Shown here: one piece after another, positions 12,305-19,014 of the stretch
Layout of the letters: every line of letters starts with the position of its first letter
How positions within the stretch are numbered: the first letter of the stretch is position 1
Source: a virus
DNA: 21,254 nucleotides
Reading direction: 5' to 3' (one strand)
Virus record (IMG/VR): IMGVR_UViG_3300025898_000038
Span: 1-21,254 of that record
Translations under genes and position numbers: made by a program
Notes under the pieces: generated by a model
The model's input: the letters and a program-made list of their open reading frames with translations, nothing else
Databases searched by the model: none
What the model was told of the DNA's origin: nothing

Positions 12305-12379
12305 GTCAAGCTCAACACATCACCGCTGGCAAGGTTGTAGTTGGCGCCGACGTTTGTGGTGATGTAGCCATAGATAGGA

Positions 12380-12712
12380 TCACCGTGCAGGCCTAATCAC
12401 TATGGGGTTGCCGGGCCACAGACCTGGGTCGCTAGGCCCCGACCTTTCTTGGCTCACCGTGAAAGGACCATCCTCATCCCAGTATCGAGCAAGGTCACCA
12501 GAGCCACAGGAACACATCTCACCAGAAAAACACAGAGCTTTGCTCGGTGAGGTCGGCGCCGGGAAGGGCGTGTAGACCTCGATGACATCCCCAATGCGCT
12601 CACCCTTCTTCAGGACAAAGAGTTCGCGTGGCGACAAACCCTGGGTGTAATGCCCACGGTTCTTCAATTCTGTGGATTCACAAACACTGGGATCGCATAC
12701 AACGCAGCTCAT
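12380..12712 (-). CDS. hypothetical Cys-rich protein
   Basis: Encodes 110 residues starting MSCVVCDPSVCE. The ATG at 12712 has an excellent AAGGAGATTCC and overlaps the upstream stop by ATGA. Cysteines at 3, 6 and 11, with a later CFSGEMCSCGSGD cluster around residues 68-80, could bind metal. Between them lies a beta-like stretch (ELFVLKKGERIGDVIEVYTPF). The function is unknown. It is followed by a 75-bp gap before the coupled trio. Confidence 0.72.
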   Translation of the reverse strand: MSCVVCDPSVCESTELKNRGHYTQGLSPRELFVLKKGERIGDVIEVYTPFPAPTSPSKALCFSGEMCSCGSGDLARYWDEDGPFTVSQERSGPSDPGLWPGNPIVIRPAR

Positions 12713-12996
12713 GGAATCTCCTTGCAACGCGCACAGAGCGCTGCGCGTGGTCTGTCATACGTATAGGCGAGGTGATTCACCTCGTTCATATAGAGCACGA
12801 CTGTCTTGGCGCCACAGGCAGGGTAGATGGTCGCCTTCCCCGCTGTGGATCTGCTGTCACGCACGCGGTGCCAGTGCAACCATCGACCTCGGGTATGGAT
12901 GCGGAACCACAGTGGTGCGTCAGGATCTCCGAACACCGGCAGCCATCCGTGATTCGTGACGCTGGTCACATGTGGGGGAATGCATCTCGTGTCCAT
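12709..12996 (-). CDS. hypothetical protein with C-terminal CxxC
   Basis: The frame is open from 13035; the ATG at 12996 (MDTRCIPPHV, 95 residues) is the most likely start, though no ribosome-binding site is seen and it overlaps the preceding gene by 77 bp. The body is rich in Trp, Arg and His (LWFRIHTRGRWLHWHRV), then YPACGAK and a final CARCKEIP, so ACG...CARC could make a zinc site. The stop overlaps the next start by ATGA, which supports the 3' end strongly. Confidence 0.6.
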   Translation of the reverse strand: MDTRCIPPHVTSVTNHGWLPVFGDPDAPLWFRIHTRGRWLHWHRVRDSRSTAGKATIYPACGAKTVVLYMNEVNHLAYTYDRPRAALCARCKEIP

Positions 12997-13150
12997 GCCG
13001 CGTGAAGTCGCCGGGCACCATGCCGCGCAGCCCACGGTCTGAGCGCTTCATGCAGAACTCGCAGCAGAAGACAGAAGTCACCAAGCGCTTGCACCGTGGC
13101 CCCGAACATGTCTTCAAGATCACCGCAGCCTTATTGTGCAGTGGGCTCAT
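12920..13150 (-). CDS. hypothetical zinc-finger-like small protein
   Basis: Encodes 76 residues starting MSPLHNKAAVILK; GGGAGAAG lies about eight bases before the ATG at 13150. A compact knuckle set is visible near residues 15-33: CSGPRC, then CCEFCMKR, giving four to five Cys close together as in a small treble-clef finger. The tail is Arg/His-rich. It overlaps the HTH gene by 20 bp upstream and the following gene by 77 bp. The latter is a large overlap, so one of the two internal starts may be misplaced. Confidence 0.6.
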   Translation of the reverse strand: MSPLHNKAAVILKTCSGPRCKRLVTSVFCCEFCMKRSDRGLRGMVPGDFTRHGHEMHSPTCDQRHESRMAAGVRRS

Positions 13151-13367
13151 CTCCACCCTTCTCCCATACGAAAACATCTAATGGCATATCCAACCAGCGC
13201 GCCATGCGCAGGGCTGCAACCAGAGCTACATTCTTGCCGGTCTGCATGCGCGAGAATCCTGACGCACCTATGCCCAACTCCTTGGCCACCTGTCTCCATG
13301 TCATGTGCCGGGCAATCCGATGACGGTTCAGCGCTTCCCAGAATCCCTGGGCATCAAACTCAAGCAC
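13131..13367 (-). CDS. XRE/Cro-like helix-turn-helix protein
   Basis: Encodes 78 residues from a GTG at 13367 that overlaps the methyltransferase stop by 8 bp. The core MTWRQVAKELGIGASGFSRM (about residues 22-41) is a typical helix-turn-helix, followed by NVALVAALRMARWLDMPLDV, the third and fourth helices of an XRE/Cro domain. The protein is the size of a single-domain phage regulator. DNA binding is likely; targets are unknown. The repeats upstream of the divergent genes (14021-14049) and the dyad at 14874-14892 are possible operators, by inference. Confidence 0.78.
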   Translation of the reverse strand: MLEFDAQGFWEALNRHRIARHMTWRQVAKELGIGASGFSRMQTGKNVALVAALRMARWLDMPLDVFVWEKGGDEPTAQ

Positions 13368-14004
13368 GCGACAACGCCCAGGCCAAGCATCGTGGGTTGA
13401 CGAGGTCAAAGGGTCCCGACCCAGCCGGGAGGGCGAGCGAACGCGGCCCCGCATGCTTGGCAAACACCAGCATGCCTTGCGCATACCACCATCCCACACG
13501 CTCGTCTGCCCAGATCACCGGCCTCACACAGTCGTACACGTCGTACCCGTGGGCGGCGAACTTCTCGATCCAGTACTGTGGCCACTGCTCATTGATGTGA
13601 TCTGTGCCCCCCGAGCCAGGGATGGCCGCTGAGAAGATCACCAGCGAGGACAGGCCTACCAGTGAGCCCACCAGAGTGTCGGCGGCCTCCTCCGGCAGAT
13701 GCTCGGCGACCTCTAGGCACAGCGCCATGTCATAGCTGTCGCCCACATAGGGCTCTGCGAGGTCGTGGTGCTCGATCTCGTCCACCACCCCCGACGTCAT
13801 CCAGGAGCCCTCAACTCCTCTTATATGGGCGACCCCGGCCTCGCGAAGCTCCCGCAGCCATACCCCTCGCCCACACCCCAGGTCGATCACCGACTCGGGG
13901 GCGAACAGCTCCATCAGCAGGGGCACGACCACAGCCGCTGAACTCGCAGCCCCCACCTCTTGCTCGTCGTACCACTCCGCCGTATAGATCTCCGATCCAC
14001 TCAT
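13360..14004 (-). CDS. class I SAM-dependent methyltransferase
   Basis: Encodes 214 residues starting MSGSEIYTAEWYDEQ at 14004; the longer open frame upstream is low-complexity and is the antisense of the gene at 14107. SAM-binding motif I is clear (VIDLGCGRGVW, about 39-49), an acidic residue ends the second strand (GVEGSW), and EVAEHLPEEAAD (98-109) is the post-motif region of the Methyltransf_23-type group. The substrate is unknown. Such phage enzymes modify small molecules, proteins or nucleic acid; no DNA-methylase motif (DPPY or PCQ) is present. There is no ribosome-binding site; a TG-extended GATACT box seven bases upstream suggests a leaderless mRNA. It probably heads the leftward unit with the HTH gene. 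Confidence 0.85.
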   Translation of the reverse strand: MSGSEIYTAEWYDEQEVGAASSAAVVVPLLMELFAPESVIDLGCGRGVWLRELREAGVAHIRGVEGSWMTSGVVDEIEHHDLAEPYVGDSYDMALCLEVAEHLPEEAADTLVGSLVGLSSLVIFSAAIPGSGGTDHINEQWPQYWIEKFAAHGYDVYDCVRPVIWADERVGWWYAQGMLVFAKHAGPRSLALPAGSGPFDLVNPRCLAWALSRA

Positions 14005-14060
14005 TTGCACAGTATCCCACAAATGCAAGGACGCGCCATAAGTGCAAGGTCTGTCATACT
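14005..14060. promoter_or_regulatory. divergent control region between methyltransferase and late block
   Basis: Leftward, a TG-extended GATACT (14016-14011) places the RNA start at the methyltransferase ATG. Rightward, a TG-extended CATACT (14055-14060) could serve the gene at 14107. Direct repeats AARTGCAAGG lie at 14021-14030 and 14040-14049, 19 bp apart, and CATTTG/CAAATG is inverted around the leftward -10 (14002-14024). They look like regulator sites. Confidence 0.45.
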
Positions 14061-14106
14061 CAGGCCGACAGGGCCATCGCCCACCAGGGAACACCAGGAG
14101 ACCACC

Positions 14107-14262
14107 ATGACCGAAGGCATCCCCACCACGGAGAGCACCGAGGCTGTCGTGACCCACGCTGAGGACGAGGCACCCGCCGAGGAGACCGTCGCGGAGACGT
14201 CCACCGAGGAGACCACGGACGAGGCACCCGCGCAGGAAGGTGACGAGCCCGCCCAGGGCTGA
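14107..14262 (+). CDS. small acidic disordered protein
   Basis: Encodes 51 residues, with AGGAGACCACC before the ATG. The composition is almost entirely Glu, Thr, Ala, Asp and Pro with near-repeats (EDEAPAEETVAETSTEETTD), so it is intrinsically disordered and strongly acidic. It is the first gene of the rightward block. Possible roles such as DNA mimic, anti-host factor or assembly chaperone are speculation. Longer in-frame starts upstream lie in the promoter region and have no ribosome-binding site. Confidence 0.65.
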   Translation: MTEGIPTTESTEAVVTHAEDEAPAEETVAETSTEETTDEAPAQEGDEPAQG

Positions 14263-14291
14263 CGTAACAGATCCACCACCCATGCATGGGA

Positions 14292-14326
14292 AGAGCCCCG
14301 CAACCCCTATACTGGGGTCAGGCTCT
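14292..14326 (+). terminator. imperfect hairpin after the acidic gene
   Basis: AGAGCC/GGCTCT and ACCCC/GGGGT make a two-part stem around TATACT, 29 bases after the stop at 14262, followed by a pyrimidine-rich stretch without a proper T-run. The loop TATACT is itself a good -10 box, so the element could be a terminator, a promoter or both. Confidence 0.35.
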
Positions 14327-14360
14327 CCCGTCTTCTGGCTGGTGGCCCTCTAGTGAGAGG

Positions 14361-14409
14361 AGCCCCTATCGCTGCTGGTTTGGTCCCCAGTGGGTTATCG
14401 GTAGGGGCT
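14361..14409 (+). repeat. inverted repeat in the leader of the 14431 gene
   Basis: AGCCCCTA (14361-14368) is inverted at 14402-14409 (TAGGGGCT), with an inner CTGG/CCAG pair. The second arm is about 10 bases from the ribosome-binding site of the next gene, so folding could affect translation. A TCTAGTGAG sequence, also found at 9339, lies just upstream. Confidence 0.4.
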
Positions 14410-14430
14410 TCTTGCGTTCCAGGGGAGATG

Positions 14431-14820
14431 ATGGAAACGGTCGATCCTCTCGCTCGCACCAAAGCCGTGGCTCGGCAGTGGCTCCGCTACCAGAACCCCG
14501 ATCTCTATGACGTTCGCGTCAAAGTGGCCAAGTACGGAGAGCATCGCGCTGGAGGCCTAGGCGATGAGGGCGCCCCTCTCGATGCCTTGCGCAGCTCTCA
14601 GTGCTGGCATGCTGCCCACCATCTGGAGGCCTGGCTCTTCGATGCGGCCATCTGGAGGCGGTCCTTCAGGATGGACAGCCAGGTCACGCGGCGCCTCTGG
14701 GAGAACCACGGGGACCCCTGGAGAACATTCGTTGCGCAGTTCCCCGTGAGCCCTCTACCCTCCCTCTTGGTCCAGATCGCAGATCAAATGGCCGAGGTTC
14801 TGGGGCCTGACCCCTTCTGA
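14431..14820 (+). CDS. hypothetical protein upstream of the terminase genes
   Basis: Encodes 129 residues starting METVDPLARTKAVARQW; AGGGG lies five bases before the ATG at 14431, and an adjacent ATG at 14428 is an equal alternative. The protein is soluble and helical with many Trp and His (CWHAAHHLEAWLFDAAIWRR in the middle) and ends DQMAEVLGPDPF. No enzyme motif is recognised. Its place directly before the terminase operon suggests a late or packaging accessory role, but it is separated from it by a hairpin and a promoter. Confidence 0.72.
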   Translation: METVDPLARTKAVARQWLRYQNPDLYDVRVKVAKYGEHRAGGLGDEGAPLDALRSSQCWHAAHHLEAWLFDAAIWRRSFRMDSQVTRRLWENHGDPWRTFVAQFPVSPLPSLLVQIADQMAEVLGPDPF

Positions 14821-14823
14821 AAA

Positions 14824-14850
14824 ACGGGACGTATTGACCAAACGCCCCGT
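14824..14850 (-). terminator. candidate terminator acting on leftward transcription
   Basis: ACGGG-A-CGT pairs with ACG-C-CCCGT (one mismatch, nine-base loop). On the minus strand the stem is followed by TTTTT (14824-14820), the classical form of a Rho-independent terminator; on the plus strand there is no T-run. It lies immediately after the stop of the rightward gene, so it would block antisense RNA coming from the terminase side. Confidence 0.5.
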
Positions 14851-14857
14851 GGTGTGG

Positions 14858-14886
14858 TTGACTACGCGCAGTAGTGGGCGTACTAC
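14858..14886 (+). promoter_or_regulatory. promoter of the terminase/head operon
   Basis: TTGACT (14858-14863) and TACTAC (14881-14886) are separated by 17 bp, a good bacterial-type promoter, pointing into the terminase genes. The -10 box lies inside a perfect dyad (14874-14892). Confidence 0.55.
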
Positions 14887-14892
14887 GCCCAC
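14874..14892. promoter_or_regulatory. 19-bp palindromic operator candidate
   Basis: GTGGGCGTACTACGCCCAC is a perfect dyad of two 9-bp arms around one base. A one-base loop makes an RNA hairpin unlikely, so a DNA-binding dimer site is the better reading. It covers the -10 box, so binding would repress the packaging and head genes. Confidence 0.55.
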
Positions 14893-14925
14893 CTGAGGGT
14901 GCTTGTCAAGGGGGTTGTGCGCTCG

Positions 14926-15126
14926 GTGGTCGTCCCTATCGACCCTCCGTTTGTACACGTGTCCCTCGCCCAGGAGGCCATCGCCACCTTGGCCACGGAG
15001 CTGGTCTGCGCCCGTCAGCATACGAAGGCTGGCAACGGCCATGCCGCCCGCCGCCATCTCATCAAGGCTCGCAACCTCCTGGGCGAGATCGATGAGGCCC
15101 TCAGCGTAGCATTGCACCATGGATAA
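14926..15126 (+). CDS. hypothetical helical small protein before terS
   Basis: Encodes 66 residues from a GTG at 14926, with AAGGGGG 11 bases upstream; GTG at 14899 (75 residues) is an alternative that would make an almost leaderless mRNA from the promoter at 14858-14886. The sequence is two helices: SLAQEAIATLATELVCARQH and AARRHLIKARNLLGEIDEAL. The 3' end overlaps the next gene by 8 bp. The family is not recognised. Position and helical form would suit a small packaging factor. Confidence 0.62.
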   Translation: MVVPIDPPFVHVSLAQEAIATLATELVCARQHTKAGNGHAARRHLIKARNLLGEIDEALSVALHHG

Positions 15127-15649
15127 CGACGATCTTATCGACCCACCCTCTCGCGACATGGTCGTGCTGGAGGGCCATAAGTCCAAGAACCTAGAGGTCA
15201 TTGAGCTATCGCGCCAGTGCTTTGAGCGCTGTCGTGATGGCGAGTCCATTCAGCAGATCGCCTCTAGCCTCCATCTGAACGCCCAGCAAGTTGTCAGCTA
15301 CATCTCCAAGGCTCTGCGCTTCGCCATTCCGGTGAGCCAGGAATCCATGAGGCTCCTGGAGATCGCGCGCATGGAGGAGATTGGGCGCATCCTGATGGAG
15401 GAGATCGCCGATACCCATGCCGCTGGCAGGGTCTACGCCCGTACCGTCGAGATGTACATTCGCGCCAGCGAGCATCGTGCCAAGCTGGCCCAGCTCGATA
15501 AGGTCGAGGTCAAGATGCGGCGTCACGGGAACAACAGGGAGCAGGCATCACGTGTCCCAGTCGTCATCGACATCGTCCGCGACCCAGGGGCAGCGTCAGC
15601 GCAGTCTGCAGGTGAAGCTCTACCCCCACCAGCAGAAAGCGTGGGATAG
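15119..15649 (+). CDS. terS: terminase small subunit (probable)
   Basis: Encodes 176 residues. Immediately before the large terminase, it has the expected build: a helix-turn-helix-like segment GESIQQIASSLHLNAQQVVS (about 41-60), a long helical middle (EIARMEEIGRILMEEIADTHAAG and beyond, about 80-135) that could form the oligomeric ring, and a flexible Pro/Ala-rich C-terminus. Small terminases bind the packaging site and regulate the large subunit. Sequence similarity is weak, so the call rests on HTH, size and position. It has no own ribosome-binding site; it is coupled to the upstream gene by an 8-bp overlap, and overlaps terL by 98 bp. Confidence 0.65.
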   Translation: MDNDDLIDPPSRDMVVLEGHKSKNLEVIELSRQCFERCRDGESIQQIASSLHLNAQQVVSYISKALRFAIPVSQESMRLLEIARMEEIGRILMEEIADTHAAGRVYARTVEMYIRASEHRAKLAQLDKVEVKMRRHGNNREQASRVPVVIDIVRDPGAASAQSAGEALPPPAESVG

Positions 15650-16877
15650 CAAGAAGCGCTTCGTCGTTCTCTGTGGCGGGACTGGGGCTGGAAAGACGTT
15701 CTATGCCCCCAAATGGGTGTACAAGCAGATGGCCAAGCCCGAGGCGTTCGGCATGGCCATTGGCACAGCCTACAAGCGCCACGTCGCCAACCTCATGGTC
15801 CCCACGCTGACCAAATTCCTGGACAGCATCGAGTGTCAATGGCGCTACGTGGAGGACAAGGGGCTGCTCACGCTGCCGTACTTCGGCAGCAAGATGATCT
15901 TCGGATCAGCGGACAACCCCAACAACCTCGAAGGTCCCCATGTGGACTTCGGGTGGATGGACGAGGCGGGTCTGATGTCGCGTCTCGCCTGGGATGTCCT
16001 GCGCCGCCGTACAGGAGCCTGCTCCGGACAGATCCTCATCACCACCATCCCCTACTTCAGGGGCTGGCTGATGACCGATTGCTATGAGCCCTGGGTCAAT
16101 GGCACCGACGAGGGCCTTGTCGAGTGGATCAAGTGCTCGTCCTCAGACAATCCCGAGTACTCGCGCGAGGAGATTGAGTACCAGCGCAAGCACATGCGCC
16201 CCGACAAGTTCGCCATTTACTACCTGGGCGAATGGGCTAAGCCCGCTGGACTCGTGTTTCCTACCGACATCACCGAACCAGCGCTCGTGGACCTCGCCAA
16301 AGAGTTCGCGTGGAACGATTGTGAGTGCTGTAGGGGCTCGATTCCCCACGAATGGCCCGCCTATGCAGGCCACGACTGGGGTTTCAACGCTCCCACAACG
16401 GGTGTGTGGGGCCGATTGAGCCCCGATGACGTGCTCTACATCGTCGCGGACTACCAATTGGCCGGTCTGACCATCGAAGAGCACGTCGATGAGTGGAAAA
16501 TGGCGGGTCTCAACGAGGTAGACGGGGCCTTTGGCGATCCCGCAAGCCCTGAACAGTGGCTGAGAGCGGCGAATTGCGGCTATCCGATCGAAAAAGCCGA
16601 CAATTCCATCTCCTCAGGCATCGATGCCATCACCGACAGGCTCAAAAGCGGCCGGTTGAAGGTCTCGCGCGAGTGCCAGAACGTCATTGACTGCTTCGAC
16701 AGCTATGTCTGGGCCGAATCCAAGGACAACGATCAAGAATTCCTGGATAAACCCGCCAAACCACAGCCTGCTGAGCACGTTATGGACGGTTTGCGCTATT
16801 TGGTGGTCTCCGTGGCCCAGATTAGCCTCCAGCCGACCAAGACAGTGGTTGATTCGCGCACCAGGAACGTTGCCTGA
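15552..16877 (+). CDS. terL: terminase large subunit
   Basis: Encodes 441 residues from a GTG at 15552, with AGGGAG ten bases before; a later GTG at 15612 would give 421 residues. ATPase: Walker A GGTGAGKT (42-49) and Walker B FGWMDE (133-138). Nuclease of RNase H fold: acidic residues in YAGHDWGFN (D275), GAFGDPAS (D329) and HVMDGLRY (D412). The protein pumps DNA into the prohead through the portal and cuts concatemers. An unusual DCECCRG stretch (256-262), rich in Cys, lies just before the nuclease domain. The 98-bp overlap with terS is large but supported by the ribosome-binding site. The stop shares a base with the next start. Confidence 0.93.
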   Translation: MSQSSSTSSATQGQRQRSLQVKLYPHQQKAWDSKKRFVVLCGGTGAGKTFYAPKWVYKQMAKPEAFGMAIGTAYKRHVANLMVPTLTKFLDSIECQWRYVEDKGLLTLPYFGSKMIFGSADNPNNLEGPHVDFGWMDEAGLMSRLAWDVLRRRTGACSGQILITTIPYFRGWLMTDCYEPWVNGTDEGLVEWIKCSSSDNPEYSREEIEYQRKHMRPDKFAIYYLGEWAKPAGLVFPTDITEPALVDLAKEFAWNDCECCRGSIPHEWPAYAGHDWGFNAPTTGVWGRLSPDDVLYIVADYQLAGLTIEEHVDEWKMAGLNEVDGAFGDPASPEQWLRAANCGYPIEKADNSISSGIDAITDRLKSGRLKVSRECQNVIDCFDSYVWAESKDNDQEFLDKPAKPQPAEHVMDGLRYLVVSVAQISLQPTKTVVDSRTRNVA

Positions 16878-17245
16878 TGGCCCGCGTGCCCTTCAGCAAG
16901 AAGGTTGACGAGCCCGCACAGCGCCAGAAGCCCCAAAACAAGGGGAACACGGCCAAGGAGGCTCCCACGGGGGTCGAGGACGGCCCCAAGACGGGTGTCC
17001 ATGGCACTGGGGGCAAGGGAACGCGTCCGGGCACCGTCACACCGGGCACAGTGCGACCCGCCGACGTGGTTTTGCCCAATGTCATGCATCCCACCATTGA
17101 GATGGACGATCACGACTTTGCCGATGGTCGTCGGCAGCGTCGTGAAGGCCCATCTGACTACGCCAAGCCCTTTGGGCGCTATGCGCCCGATGATCCACGC
17201 ATTGTGAGCCGCCTCTTTGGGGTGGATATGGGAGATATCGACTAG
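16877..17245 (+). CDS. hypothetical protein between terminase and portal
   Basis: Encodes 122 residues. The start shares a base with the terL stop (TGATG) and the stop shares a base with the portal GTG (TAGTG). The first 60 residues are Lys/Gly/Thr/Pro-rich and disordered (KKVDEPAQRQKPQNKGNTAK). The C-terminal half has short conserved-looking pieces: VVLPNVMHPTIEMDDHDF and DYAKPFGRYAPDDPRIVSR. It may be a portal- or packaging-associated small protein. The location is the only support. Confidence 0.72.
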   Translation: MARVPFSKKVDEPAQRQKPQNKGNTAKEAPTGVEDGPKTGVHGTGGKGTRPGTVTPGTVRPADVVLPNVMHPTIEMDDHDFADGRRQRREGPSDYAKPFGRYAPDDPRIVSRLFGVDMGDID

Positions 17246-18879
17246 TGGCGATCAACGCCAAGCAGGTTATGCCGCAGCGCAACGCTGGGCTGGTGTCGCG
17301 CATCACAAAGCTGTGGACGACCAGCACACCCAGCCTTGGGCCGCAGCCCCTGGAGCGAGATACCACGGCCTCGGGTTCCACCAGCGTTGAGCTGGGTTCG
17401 CGCAACCCCTGGGGCGATTTCTTCCGCACATCCACCGACAGATTGGCCACCTACGACGACGTCGAGGAGCTGGACAGCCAGAGCGAGGAGGCATCCACCG
17501 CCCTGGACATCATCTCCAACAATGCGACCTCGTCCGAGGACGGATCGCAGCACAGTTGCGACATCACCAGCCCCAATGCTCGTGTTCAGCAGATCATCGA
17601 AGAGACCGAGCAGTACACCCGGATTCATGATCGCATTGCGCACCTCACCAGGAACTGCCTGAAGTATGGGGACCTCTTTGTTGAGGTGGTCATCAACGGC
17701 CAGGGCCAGGTGACCGACCTACGCCAACTACCGGCGCGCACGATGTACCGCAACGAGGATGAATACGGCAACCTCATGATGGGAACGCCCCGCTATGAGG
17801 GAGGTAAGTGCGTCAACAACGAAGGCGAGTGCGCCTTTGAACAGCGCAACGCTGACACCAAGCAGATCATCGCCGCCTTCTATCCCTGGCAGATCATTCA
17901 CCTGCGTTGGAATCACGACGGCACCAACAAGTACGGTCGCTCTCACCTTCGCGTAGCGCGCTCAACCTGGAAGAAGCTACACGCCGAGGAAGAGTCGCTG
18001 ATCATGGGGCGACTGGTGCGCGCGCTACTCAAGCTGATCTTCTACATCGATACCACGGGTCAGTCTGAGGCGCAGAAGCGCGCGACGGTTCGTGAGTTCA
18101 AGCAGGCGATGAATCGTCGCGTGCAGATCGATGGTTCGCGCGAGTCGCCGTGGTCTGTCATGACCGATTACTACCTGACCACCGAGACCATCCCCATGCG
18201 CGGTGGCCAGGTCGTGCAGTCGCAAAGCAAGATCGACACCATCGATCCGCGCAACGAGGGGCTGCAGCAGATCGAGGATGTAAAACACTTCCACCGCAAA
18301 TTCCTTGGCGTGCTGCGCGTGCCGCGCTCGTACCTCGGGTTTGAAGAGGACACACAGGGCACAGCACAGCTCAGCCAGGAAGAGGTCCAGTACATCCGCC
18401 TCCTGCGCGATGTCCAGCGCTTCATGGGCCATTTCATCTGGCATGTGATGGCCATCGCCCAGGTCCTGCAAGGAATGGACCCCTGGTCGGCGGACAACAA
18501 GGTCGAGACAGCGTGGCCATCGCTCTCGGTGAACGATGAGCTGAACGATGCTCAGGCCGAGTACCAGCAGGCGCAAGCCATTGCCATCCTGCTGGGCACG
18601 TCGTCGCTCAACCAGACTCCCGTGGTGTCGGTTCGCTATGTGCTGGAGCACTATCTTGAACTCAACGAAGAGCAAATCGAGGACATCATGGAGGAGCTGG
18701 AGAGCAAGCGCCAGGCTGACCTGGAGGCTTCCATCGCTGCAGCCCAGGCTGGCGCCAGGGATCTCGCGCCCACCAACGCCCCTGTGATCCATCAGAAGGA
18801 GCCGCCGGGCTCGACGCGCTCCGTCAAGGGCGTGGACACGTCCACGCGCCTGACCACCGTCGATACTGACGCTGCCTGA
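17245..18879 (+). CDS. portal protein, T4 gp20-like
   Basis: Encodes 544 residues from a GTG at 17245, with GGGAG upstream. Features of the T4-type portal are visible: an N-terminal region with YDDVEELDSQSEEASTALDI (about 70-89); the wing and stem part with KLIFYIDTTGQSEAQKRATV (about 265-284); then GLQQIEDVKHFHRKFLGVLRV (about 332-352) followed by PRSYLGFEED. A C-terminal acidic helix (ELNEEQIEDIMEELESKRQA) may form the barrel. Twelve copies would form the ring at one capsid vertex through which TerL packages DNA and to which the neck attaches. This type of portal is typical of myoviruses. Confidence 0.9.
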   Translation: MAINAKQVMPQRNAGLVSRITKLWTTSTPSLGPQPLERDTTASGSTSVELGSRNPWGDFFRTSTDRLATYDDVEELDSQSEEASTALDIISNNATSSEDGSQHSCDITSPNARVQQIIEETEQYTRIHDRIAHLTRNCLKYGDLFVEVVINGQGQVTDLRQLPARTMYRNEDEYGNLMMGTPRYEGGKCVNNEGECAFEQRNADTKQIIAAFYPWQIIHLRWNHDGTNKYGRSHLRVARSTWKKLHAEEESLIMGRLVRALLKLIFYIDTTGQSEAQKRATVREFKQAMNRRVQIDGSRESPWSVMTDYYLTTETIPMRGGQVVQSQSKIDTIDPRNEGLQQIEDVKHFHRKFLGVLRVPRSYLGFEEDTQGTAQLSQEEVQYIRLLRDVQRFMGHFIWHVMAIAQVLQGMDPWSADNKVETAWPSLSVNDELNDAQAEYQQAQAIAILLGTSSLNQTPVVSVRYVLEHYLELNEEQIEDIMEELESKRQADLEASIAAAQAGARDLAPTNAPVIHQKEPPGSTRSVKGVDTSTRLTTVDTDAA

Positions 18880-18888
18880 GGAGCGACG

Positions 18889-19014
18889 ATGAGCACGACG
18901 ACTGGTGATCTCGGCGGTGGGGTTCCCAAGGGATTCAAGCCCATCAAGAGAACCCCGCCCAAGGTGGCTGTTCAGCCCAAGGCAACGACTCCCAAGAAGA
19001 AGGGTGGCAAATAG
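18889..19014 (+). CDS. 41-residue Lys/Pro-rich protein
   Basis: Starts MSTTTGDLGGGVPKGFKPIK with a strong GAGGAGCGACG ribosome-binding site; its stop directly abuts the next start. It is very basic and disordered, ending PKKKGGK. In T4 the small prohead-core genes 67 and 68 lie between portal and protease, so a role as a small core or DNA-neutralising peptide is possible by position only; there is no sequence similarity I can point to. Confidence 0.65.
   Translation: MSTTTGDLGGGVPKGFKPIKRTPPKVAVQPKATTPKKKGGK

Noticed and set aside
13662-14162. 166-codon rightward frame opposite the methyltransferase
   Set aside because: Pro/Arg-rich shadow; the methyltransferase motifs on the other strand are clear.
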